A DNA stretch of 20,638 nucleotides, from NCBI GenBank assembly GCA_023417885.1, contig JAEZED010000093.1, forward strand, positions 1 through 20,638, given 5' to 3'. Position numbers and translations under genes: made by a program. Under the pieces are notes generated by a model that searched no databases, had not been told where the DNA came from, and saw only the letters and a list, made by a program, of their open reading frames with translations. The DNA is from Planctomycetota bacterium (GTDB taxonomy: Bacteria; Planctomycetota; Phycisphaerae; Tepidisphaerales; Tepidisphaeraceae). Within the stretch, counting starts at the first letter, position 1. Every line of letters starts with the position of its first letter. Shown here piece after piece: positions 8,437 to 15,337 of this stretch.

Positions 8437-11400
8437 GTGACACAGGCCGGGCCGCCTCAACCTCGTTCCGCCGACAATGCGGTCGCCACCCCCGGCGATT
8501 CCGTCGCGGCGCCCGCGCAGGCGGAGGACGTCACGCCCGTGACCTGCCCGTGCTGCCACAAGGGCGTGCGGGTGGACCGGGCGCGCATCCGGCCGGGCCG
8601 CTTCAGGCTCAAGTGCGGCGCCTGCCGCGAGACGTTCGGGATGATCGTCGCCGACGACGGCGCCATCCGCACCGGGAGGATCGTCGAGCGCGCTCCCGAG
8701 GAGCAGGACGACCTGCCCCCGGAGATCGCAGCGACGCTCGGGATGAATCGCCCCGCCGTCACCGCTCCGCCGCGCCGGCCGCGCCCGCGACCCGAGGCCA
8801 GGACCCTCGCTCCGGGCGAGTCGATGGCGGGGATGTCCGGCTCCTACGCCGCCCTTCCGTCGGAGACGCTCAGCGGCGTGTCGGCGGACGGATCGCTCGC
8901 GGGCGCTACCGTCGCGCCGGACACGCCGGGTGGATCCAGCGGCCCGCGCGGCTTCGTGTCGCCACCTTCGCAGGCGGGGCCGTCGCTCCCGCCGCCAGAG
9001 ATCGACGCCGGCGACCGGCTGGACGGTTACGAGCTTCGGCGGAAGCTGGGTGAAGGCGGGATGGGCGCCGTCTACCTCGCGCGGCAGATGAGCCTGGATC
9101 GTGACGTGGCGCTGAAAGTGCTGTCGCCCAAGCTCTCGGCGCACCCGGCGCTGGTCTCGCGATTCATGCGCGAGGCGTACGCCGCGGGGCAGCTCGTTCA
9201 CCACAACGTCGTCCAGATCTACGACTTCGGCAAGGACAAGCCGCGCAAGGCCCAGCGAACCGGCGACACCGGCGACGGGCCCGCCCCCGACAGGGAAATC
9301 CACTTCTTCAGCATGGAGTTCGTGGACGGCGAGAGCCTCCAGAACCTCGTGAAGCAGCGCGGGCGGCTTGAGCCGAAGGAGGCGGTCAGCCTCGTGCTCC
9401 AGGCGGCGCGGGGCCTGGCCTTCGCCCATGAGCACGGCATCATCCATCGCGACATCAAGCCCGACAACCTGATGCTCAACCGGCTGGGCATCCTGAAGGT
9501 CGCCGACCTCGGGCTCGTTAAGCAGATCGGAACCTCCGAGCTGGCGCCGGCAACCCCCACCCTCCCGGAGGGGGCCGGCGACACGACCGTCATCGAACCG
9601 ACCCCCGGCAGCCTCTCTGCCGTCGCGGCGGCGGAGATCACGCAGGCGTCGGCCATGATGGGCACGCCCGCCTACATGCCTCCGGAGCAGGCCGCCGACG
9701 CCAAGTCAGCCGATGCCCGCGCCGACATCTACGCCCTCGGCTGCACGCTCTACCACCTGGTGGTGGGCCATCCCCCGTTCGGCGGGGCCACGCTCCAGGA
9801 GGTGCTCGAGGCGCACCGGACGCAGCGCGTGCGCTTCCCCGACCCGGCGGAGGGGGGGCCGAAAATCTCCAGCCGGCTCAAGGAGATCATCCGCCGCCTG
9901 TGCGGCAAGAGCCCCCAGGAGCGGTTCGGCTCGATGCCGCGGCTGATCCGGGAGCTCGAGGAGTATCTCGCCGAGAAGCACCAGGTCATCGCCGAGCCGG
10001 ACGAGCAGCAGCAGAAGACGCTGGAGTGGGCGGCTCACCAGTTCAACGCCAGCAGTTGGAGCCGCCTGCGCCCGCTGCTCATCATCAGCTTCGTGACAGC
10101 GGTTCTCGCGGGGATTGTGGTGTCGTGGGCGATATTCCCGCCGCTCATCGCGTTCGGCGTGGTGGGCGGGCTGATCGGGATGACGGTGCTGGCGTTCCTG
10201 TTCAGCTTCATCCTCGGCGGGCGTCGCCGGCGGGACGTGCTCTACACGAAGTCGCGGGAGCTGGTGCTGGGCGCCGGACCGGTGGACTGGATTGTCGGGA
10301 TCGTCGCGTTCGGTCTGCTGGTGACGGTGCTGGTGAACTTCGGCTGGGGCTGGTGGTGGCTCGGCGCCGCCGCGGTGGCGCTGGCCCTGGCGTGGGGTTG
10401 GCAGGGGATGGTGGATCGCGGCGTGCAGCGCGACCAGGAGCCGATGGTGGCGCGTTCCCAGCGGGTGCTGCGGGAGATGCGCGAGGCCGGAATGGAGGAG
10501 GCGCGCATCCGCCGCGCCGTCGCCGAGGCCGGCGGAAAGCACTGGGAGGCGTTCTACGAGGCGATGTTCGGCTACGAGGCGAAGCTGGACGCGCGGAAGA
10601 TCTACGGCGTGGACGAGCAGGGCCGCGAGCGGCCGCGCTTCGCGCCGTGGCGCGATCCGATCCTCGCCTGGCTTAACGACAGCCTGGAGCGCCGTCGCCT
10701 GAAGCGCGACCAGCGCCTGCTGAAGGCCCTGCACAAGAACGAGTTGCTCGCGCAGGGCATCAAGTCAGACGTCGCCGACCGGGCCGCGAAGAACCAGGCG
10801 CGCCGCGAGATCGGCAAGGCCGCCCTCCTCCGCGAGCAGATCATGGAGGAACTGCGCCGGGAGATGCGGCAGGAAATGCTCCGCAGCGGAAGCCCGGAGC
10901 GGGAGCCGGATCAGCGCGACGCGTCGCAGCCGGAGCAGCAGGAAGAGGAGTCGCCCGAGAGCGGCAAGCGCCGGCGCAGCCGCAAGATCCGGTACACGAC
11001 CGACGACTTCGAGCGGATCCACGAGAGCTACTTCCGCCGCCGCTTCGGCACGCCGCTGGACCTGCTGCTGGGTCAGCAGGTGCGTTTCGCGATCGCCGCC
11101 GCCCTGCTGCTCTGTTTCACGCTCTGGTTCAGCCAGAACCAGGAGGCGATCTTCATCGGCGACGCCCTCGCGGCCGACGTACCGGCAGCGGACGTGCCTC
11201 TGGAAGAGGAACTGGAGCGCCAGGTGGCGCTGCGGGGGGATGAATCGGCACGGCAGCTCGCGGCCCCCTGGTGGCAGCGGATCTGGAGCGCGGGGGAGCC
11301 GCTGGAGCTCTGGGGCCTTCCGCCGGGCGTGACGCGCTTCCTCAGTGGCTTCCATGTCGGGCTGGCGGGCCTTCTGATGATGCTGGGAGCATTCTTCTAC

Positions 11401-11553
11401 GGCCGGCTGCTGGGGATCGCGACCCTGGTGTCGATGGTGCTGATCATCCTGCTGCCGCACGCGCTGCCTGACCCCGCCTGGTGGATCGCGGTCGCAAGCG
11501 GGGTTGCGGTCTGGGGCGCGGGCGTCTTCTTCCTGCGTGTCTCCGAGGATTGA
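8437..11553 (+). CDS. Zinc-ribbon transmembrane serine/threonine protein kinase
   Basis: This 1038-residue Hanks-type kinase has an unusual layout. An N-terminal MJ0042-like zinc ribbon has two CxxC pairs (C37/C40 and C60/C63). It is followed by a disordered Pro/Ser/Gly linker (about 90-190). The kinase domain (about 198-515) has the glycine loop GEGGMG (205-210), VALK (K227), HRDIKPDN (D339), DLG (D357) in place of DFG, and GTPAYMPPEQ. Two insertions are visible: a polar one after the fourth strand (about 267-288) and a Thr/Pro-rich one of about 45 residues in the activation loop (about 362-408). The rest carries about four membrane helices (546-655), a long basic/helical cytoplasmic segment (660-870), then about four more helices to the end. 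GTG 8437 is chosen because GGAG (8427-8430) precedes it at good spacing; TTG 8410 would add nine residues. It is divergent from the FHA-phosphatase. Confidence 0.93.
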   Translation: MTQAGPPQPRSADNAVATPGDSVAAPAQAEDVTPVTCPCCHKGVRVDRARIRPGRFRLKCGACRETFGMIVADDGAIRTGRIVERAPEEQDDLPPEIAATLGMNRPAVTAPPRRPRPRPEARTLAPGESMAGMSGSYAALPSETLSGVSADGSLAGATVAPDTPGGSSGPRGFVSPPSQAGPSLPPPEIDAGDRLDGYELRRKLGEGGMGAVYLARQMSLDRDVALKVLSPKLSAHPALVSRFMREAYAAGQLVHHNVVQIYDFGKDKPRKAQRTGDTGDGPAPDREIHFFSMEFVDGESLQNLVKQRGRLEPKEAVSLVLQAARGLAFAHEHGIIHRDIKPDNLMLNRLGILKVADLGLVKQIGTSELAPATPTLPEGAGDTTVIEPTPGSLSAVAAAEITQASAMMGTPAYMPPEQAADAKSADARADIYALGCTLYHLVVGHPPFGGATLQEVLEAHRTQRVRFPDPAEGGPKISSRLKEIIRRLCGKSPQERFGSMPRLIRELEEYLAEKHQVIAEPDEQQQKTLEWAAHQFNASSWSRLRPLLIISFVTAVLAGIVVSWAIFPPLIAFGVVGGLIGMTVLAFLFSFILGGRRRRDVLYTKSRELVLGAGPVDWIVGIVAFGLLVTVLVNFGWGWWWLGAAAVALALAWGWQGMVDRGVQRDQEPMVARSQRVLREMREAGMEEARIRRAVAEAGGKHWEAFYEAMFGYEAKLDARKIYGVDEQGRERPRFAPWRDPILAWLNDSLERRRLKRDQRLLKALHKNELLAQGIKSDVADRAAKNQARREIGKAALLREQIMEELRREMRQEMLRSGSPEREPDQRDASQPEQQEEESPESGKRRRSRKIRYTTDDFERIHESYFRRRFGTPLDLLLGQQVRFAIAAALLLCFTLWFSQNQEAIFIGDALAADVPAADVPLEEELERQVALRGDESARQLAAPWWQRIWSAGEPLELWGLPPGVTRFLSGFHVGLAGLLMMLGAFFYGRLLGIATLVSMVLIILLPHALPDPAWWIAVASGVAVWGAGVFFLRVSED

Positions 11554-12251
11554 CGAGCCGGGGGCGGGGATCGCGGCTTGCCGGAGAGGCGGCTTGGTGG
11601 TTTAATCACTCTGTTTGCCCGGCGTCGAGGCGATGTGCGAGCCGTTTTCGCAGAGTGTCGCCGCGATGGCCGGAACCGGCCGGGAGTGCGCGGATCATCC
11701 CGTCCGGCGGTCTTGGTCACCTGCGCAACCCCATTGACGAACCGCCGGTCGTCCACGGGCGCCGGCTCGTATCGCCAGACTCACAACCCCGTTCCGCCTC
11801 CGGGCGGAGCACTCAACTTGAACTCCGGCCGCAGGCTTCCTGTCGCCGGTGGATGAAATCTTCTGAACCGATGCCGCCGGTCGCCCGCCAGCGCGGAGCG
11901 CCCGGCAAACAACCCAGTTGATTCCCCGGCCGAGCGGGTTACCGATTCGGCCGACGTGAAGAACCTTCCTGAACCCCCGCCTGCGACGTCTTGCGTCGCG
12001 AAAGGAGACGAAGCCCAGCCGACCGTCACCCGTCGTTTTCGAACGATGCCGCCAGCGCCCAACCGGCGCGAATGGATACGTAACGTGAACCCGTCGACCG
12101 CACCGCCATCGCGATCACCGCCCCCGGCGCCACAGAGAGTGGGCCCGGGGCTGCGCTGCGCGCCGGACGGGCGGAAGCCGGGGCGGCCGGGAGGCTGAGC
12201 AGGGTTCCAACTGGGACGTGCCAGGTTGCACGTTCATCGGTTCGGCCGCCG

Positions 12252-12276
12252 CGCCGGGGCAGGTGCCCTGCCGGCG
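12252..12276 (+). promoter_or_regulatory. Stem-loop in rny leader (distal)
   Basis: CGCC (12252-12255) and GGCAGG (12258-12263) pair with CCTGCC (12267-12272) and GGCG (12273-12276). This gives ten base pairs with a two-G bulge and a three-base loop, about 90 bases upstream of the rny start. It lacks a U-tract. It may be a leader structure of the rny transcript. Confidence 0.4.
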
Positions 12277-12319
12277 GGCGACGCGTGGTTGTGGTTGCGC
12301 ATGGTGGATGCCTTGATCC

Positions 12320-12352
12320 CGCCGTCATCGCCCGTGATGGGCCGTGACGGCG
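12320..12352 (+). promoter_or_regulatory. Stem-loop abutting the rny Shine-Dalgarno
   Basis: CGCCGTCAT (12320-12328) pairs with GTGACGGCG (12344-12352) with one T-G wobble. After a single C-C mismatch, GCCC (12330-12333) pairs with GGGC (12339-12342) around a GTGAT loop. The total is thirteen pairs. The 3' foot ends one base before AAGGA (12354-12358), the ribosome-binding site of rny. This position would let the structure influence translation start, or serve as a cleavage or protein-binding site. Its function is inferred from position only. Confidence 0.5.
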
Positions 12353-12365
12353 CAAGGACTTCCCC

Positions 12366-13943
12366 ATGCAGGAACTGCTTTTTGGACTCTTACTGGGCCT
12401 GGTCGCCGGCGCCGGCGGGCTGCTGGGCTTCTTGCAGGTTTCGGGCCGCAATCTCCTGACACGCGCCCGGGAGCAGGCGCAGCAGGAGCGGGCGGCCCTG
12501 CTGAAGGAGGCGGCCAACCAGGCGCGGGAGATCGAGCTGTCTGCCAAGCAGGAGGCGCTGGCGGCGCGGGAGGTGGTGGAGACGCGAGAGCGGGAGCTCG
12601 AGGCGGGACAGAAGGCGATCCGTCGCGAGATGGACGAGCGCGAGGCCCGGATCGACCGGCGCGAGGACGCCCTGAACCGTCGGGAGGACGCGCTCCAGCA
12701 CCGCGAGGAGGCGCTGGCGCATCGCGAGGAGGCCCTGGCGGCCCGCGACGCCGAGCTTGCCGGGACTGCCCGCGAGCTCGCGGAGGAGCGGGAGCAGTCC
12801 AAGCGGCAGCTCCAGCAGATCAGCGGAATGACGGAGGAGCAGGCGCGGGCGGCGTACCTGGCGCAGGTGGAGACGGAATGCCGGCTCGAGGCGGGCGAGA
12901 TCGTGCGGCGCAGCGTGGAGGCGGCGCAGGACGAGGCACGGGAGAAGAGCCGGACGATCATCCTGGAGGCAATCCAGCGCTACGCGGCGGAGGCGTGCGC
13001 GGATCACACCGTCAGCAGCATCACGATCCCGGACGACACGATGAAGGGCCGGGTGATCGGGCGCGAGGGGCGCAACATCCGCAGCTTCGAGAAGGCGACG
13101 GGCGTGGACGTGATCATCGACGACACGCCGGGCGTGGTGGTCGTCTCCTGCTTCGATCCCGTACGGCGCGAAATCGCGCGCCTCTCGCTGGAGCGGCTGG
13201 TCGCCGACGGGCGCATTCACCCCGGGCGCATCGAGGAGATCGTCCAGCAGACGACCTCGGAGATGGACGAGCAGCTCATCGACCTGGGCAAGGAGGCCGC
13301 CGCCGGGTCGCACGTGCAGAACCTGCCGCGACCCGTCATCCCGATGCTCGGCAGGCTCCACTTCCGTACCAGCTACGGCCAGAACGTCCTGCACCACAGC
13401 CGGGAGGTGGCCCACCTCGCGCAGGTGATGGCGGACGAGCTGGGGCTCGACGGCGCGCTGGCGCGCCGGGCGGGGCTGCTGCACGACATCGGCAAGGCGA
13501 TGGATCACGAAGCGGAGGGGGGGCACCCGCTCATCGGCGCCGACTTCCTGCGCAAGCAGGGAGAGCCCGAGGCGGTGGTGAACGCCGCGGCGGCGCACCA
13601 CGGGGATGTGCCCGCGACGACGCCCTACACGCCCCTGATCATGGCGGCCGATGCGATCAGCGCCTCGCGCCCCGGGGCCCGCCGGGAGAGCCTGGAGCGG
13701 TACATCAAGCGCCTGAAGGAGCTGGAGGACGCCGCGGCCCAGTTCAAGGGGGTGCGCCAGGCTTACGCGATCCACGCCGGTCGCGAGATCCGGGTGATCG
13801 CTGACGCGCACGCCCTCGACGACCGCCTCAGCGCCAAGCTGGCGCGCGACATCGCCGCGAAGATCAAGAGCACGCTGAACTTTCCCGGGGAGATCAAGGT
13901 GACCGTGCTGCGCGAGGTTCGGAGCGTGGAGTACGCGCGGTGA
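12366..13943 (+). CDS. rny: Ribonuclease Y
   Basis: This membrane-anchored endoribonuclease starts decay and processing of many mRNAs in bacteria that use it as the main degradosome nuclease. It is 525 residues, normal for the family. The order is one N-terminal membrane helix (about 3-23), a long charged coiled coil (about 28-200), a KH RNA-binding domain (about 212-275, with VIGREGRNIRSFE carrying GxxG at 232-235), and an HD domain (about 335-430) with the metal pair H373-D374 in LLHDIGKAMDHEAEGGHP. The conserved C-terminal domain ends in REVRSVEYAR. ATG 12366 has a strong AAGGA Shine-Dalgarno (12354-12358) seven bases away. The upstream stem-loop may control expression, a natural place for autoregulation by an RNase, though this is speculation. 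Confidence 0.97.
   Translation: MQELLFGLLLGLVAGAGGLLGFLQVSGRNLLTRAREQAQQERAALLKEAANQAREIELSAKQEALAAREVVETRERELEAGQKAIRREMDEREARIDRREDALNRREDALQHREEALAHREEALAARDAELAGTARELAEEREQSKRQLQQISGMTEEQARAAYLAQVETECRLEAGEIVRRSVEAAQDEAREKSRTIILEAIQRYAAEACADHTVSSITIPDDTMKGRVIGREGRNIRSFEKATGVDVIIDDTPGVVVVSCFDPVRREIARLSLERLVADGRIHPGRIEEIVQQTTSEMDEQLIDLGKEAAAGSHVQNLPRPVIPMLGRLHFRTSYGQNVLHHSREVAHLAQVMADELGLDGALARRAGLLHDIGKAMDHEAEGGHPLIGADFLRKQGEPEAVVNAAAAHHGDVPATTPYTPLIMAADAISASRPGARRESLERYIKRLKELEDAAAQFKGVRQAYAIHAGREIRVIADAHALDDRLSAKLARDIAAKIKSTLNFPGEIKVTVLREVRSVEYAR
12660..12764 (+). repeat. Five tandem 21-bp heptad units within rny coiled coil
   Basis: Consecutive 21-base units encode REDALNR, REDALQH, REEALAH, REEALAA and RDAELAG (residues 99-133). 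DNA similarity between units is also visible (for example CGCGAGGA and GCGCT/GCCCT blocks). They form part of the cytoplasmic coiled coil, and the unit length equals one coiled-coil heptad. Confidence 0.75.
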
Positions 13944-13985
13944 GGACGCACGGTCGCGGCTCGGTCGGGAGCGGCCCTACGCTCT

Positions 13986-14011
13986 GATGCCGCCCCGCGT
14001 GGGGCGGCGTC
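13986..14011 (+). terminator. Strong GC hairpin after rny (terminator-like, no U-tract)
   Basis: GATGCCGCCCC (13986-13996) pairs with GGGGCGGCGTC (14001-14011) around a GCGT loop, eleven pairs with one wobble. It lies 43 bases after the rny stop. There is no T-run after it, so intrinsic termination is uncertain. It may protect the rny 3' end or lie in the leader of the exporter gene, whose possible starts are 14020 (GTG) and 14035 (ATG). Confidence 0.45.
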
Positions 14012-14034
14012 GCGTCTGAGTGAAGCCGTCTCCG

Positions 14035-15300
14035 ATGACCTCGTCGTTTCGCCGAAATGCCATCGTCCTGGGTCTGCTTGCGGCCGTGGGACCGTTCGCG
14101 ATCGACATGTACCTGCCCGCGTTCCCCGCCATCGCGGCGGATCTGGGGACGGACATCGGCCGCGTGCAGCTGTCGCTGACGAGCTATTTCGCGGCGGTGG
14201 CGATGTTCCAGATGATCTACGGCCCGGTATCGGATCGCGTGGGGCGCAAGGCGCCGATCTACGTCGGCCTGTCGCTCTACATCCTGGGCGCCATCGGCTG
14301 CGCGATGGCGGACGGCGTGGGCGGACTGATCGGCTTCCGCTTTCTCCAGGGCGTCGGCGGGTGCGCGGCGATCGTCTGCACGCGCGCGATTGTGCGCGAC
14401 CTGCACACCGGCGCGGAGGCGGCGCGGCTGATGGCCACGATCATGCTGGTCTTCAGCATCTCCCCGATGCTGGCGCCGCTAGCAGGCAGCGCGCTGGCCG
14501 ATGGCGGGCAGTGGCGGGTGATCTTCTGGATCATCGCCGGCATCGGCGGCCTGGCCGTGGGGCTGACGGCGTTCTTCCTTCCCGAGACGCGGCCACCTGA
14601 GAAGCGGAACCCGGGGCCGGTTTCAAAGATCGCGGCGGACTACTGGCGGCTGCTGCGCGACGGCCGGTTTCTCGGGTTCGTGTTCATCGGCGCACTGGCG
14701 CAGGCGACGTTCTTCAGCTACCTGGGGGGATCGTCGGCGGTGTTCCAGGAGCGATACGAGCTTTCGGCGACGGAGTACGGCGTGCTCTTCGCCTTCAATG
14801 CCGCGGCGTTCATCGGCGGAGCGCAGGCGAACAGCCGGCTGATCCGGCTCTTCGGCGCCGGGCGGCTGGTGATGGCGATGGTGAGCGTGCTCCTTGTGCT
14901 GACGGGCACGCTGCTCCTGCTGCTGGCGACTGGGGTCGCGACGGGCTTGGCGGTCATCATCCCGTTCCTGTGGGTGTCGTTCGGCTGCCTGGGCTCGATC
15001 ATGCCGACGACGGCGGTGATGGCGCTGGATCCGCACGGCCCGGTGGCGGGCACGGCCTCGGCGCTGATGGGGACGTTGCAACTGGCCTTCGGCGCGATTT
15101 CGATCGCGGTGGTTGGCCTGATATTCGACGGGACGGCGGTGCCGATGGTGGCGGCGATGGCGCTGACGGCGGCGGGCGCGTTCGCCCTGAGCCTGCTGAC
15201 GCTCGCCCCGGAGCTCCGGCGCGGCGTCGTTCTCCAGAACCCCCCGCCGTCGCCGGAAGAGACCTTCGCCGAGATGGCCAGCGGGGTCAGCGAGGTCTGA
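14035..15300 (+). CDS. Bcr/CflA-type MFS drug or metabolite exporter
   Basis: This 421-residue major facilitator protein has about twelve membrane helices. Bcr/CflA hallmarks are the first-helix motif GPFAIDMYLPAFPAI, the loop motif GPVSDRVGRKAPIY between helices 2 and 3, RFLQGVGGCAA with TRAIVRD, and SPMLAPLAGS in helix 5. Members use the proton gradient to export drugs, sulfonamides or small metabolites such as cysteine and arabinose; the substrate cannot be inferred here. GTG 14020 would add five residues. Neither start has a clear Shine-Dalgarno, and GTG 14020 lies just eight bases after the hairpin at 13986-14011. The C-terminal tail of about 30 residues is polar. The gene is convergent with the sensor kinase, with 37 bases between stops. 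Confidence 0.92.
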   Translation: MTSSFRRNAIVLGLLAAVGPFAIDMYLPAFPAIAADLGTDIGRVQLSLTSYFAAVAMFQMIYGPVSDRVGRKAPIYVGLSLYILGAIGCAMADGVGGLIGFRFLQGVGGCAAIVCTRAIVRDLHTGAEAARLMATIMLVFSISPMLAPLAGSALADGGQWRVIFWIIAGIGGLAVGLTAFFLPETRPPEKRNPGPVSKIAADYWRLLRDGRFLGFVFIGALAQATFFSYLGGSSAVFQERYELSATEYGVLFAFNAAAFIGGAQANSRLIRLFGAGRLVMAMVSVLLVLTGTLLLLLATGVATGLAVIIPFLWVSFGCLGSIMPTTAVMALDPHGPVAGTASALMGTLQLAFGAISIAVVGLIFDGTAVPMVAAMALTAAGAFALSLLTLAPELRRGVVLQNPPPSPEETFAEMASGVSEV

Positions 15301-15337
15301 ACGCCTCGCTCGACTCCCGTTCCCGCCGAGAGACGCC

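Larger units (their letters stand above)
11554..12365. other. 812-base intergenic region upstream of rny
   Basis: No open frame here has a recognisable product, a good ribosome-binding site or third-position codon bias like the neighbours. I see no tRNA, tmRNA, SRP, RNase P or known riboswitch core. It does hold a set of short stem-loops: GGCCGG-AA-CCGGCC (11668-11681), GTTCCGCC/GGCGGAGC (11791-11810, one wobble), GCGACG/CGTCGC (11983-11999), and the two listed separately at 12252-12276 and 12320-12352. It may contain a long 5' leader of rny, one or more unrecognised small RNAs, or decayed coding sequence. An AT-richer patch near 11597-11616 could hold a promoter, but no convincing -35/-10 pair was found. 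Confidence 0.5.

Noticed and set aside
8086..9447. 453-codon open frame on the - strand across the kinase start
   Set aside because: It overlaps the zinc ribbon and kinase N-lobe, which are clear on the + strand. No domain or ribosome site is visible.
11578..11856. Small open frame after the kinase gene
   Set aside because: Composition is random-like, there is no Shine-Dalgarno, and there is no similarity I recognise; treated as non-coding.
11956..12198. 80-codon frame starting at a GTG in the rny upstream region
   Set aside because: It is rich in Pro, Arg and Ser with no hydrophobic core and no ribosome-binding site; treated as chance.
12226..12459. Possible leader peptide overlapping the rny start (in-frame ATG at 12301)
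   Set aside because: The frame runs over the rny ribosome-binding site and start, but has no ribosome site of its own and random composition. Translational coupling cannot be supported.
15301..15337. Imperfect inverted repeat between the exporter and sensor kinase stops as a terminator
   Set aside because: It has two or three mismatches, a loop of about 14 bases and no T-run on either strand.
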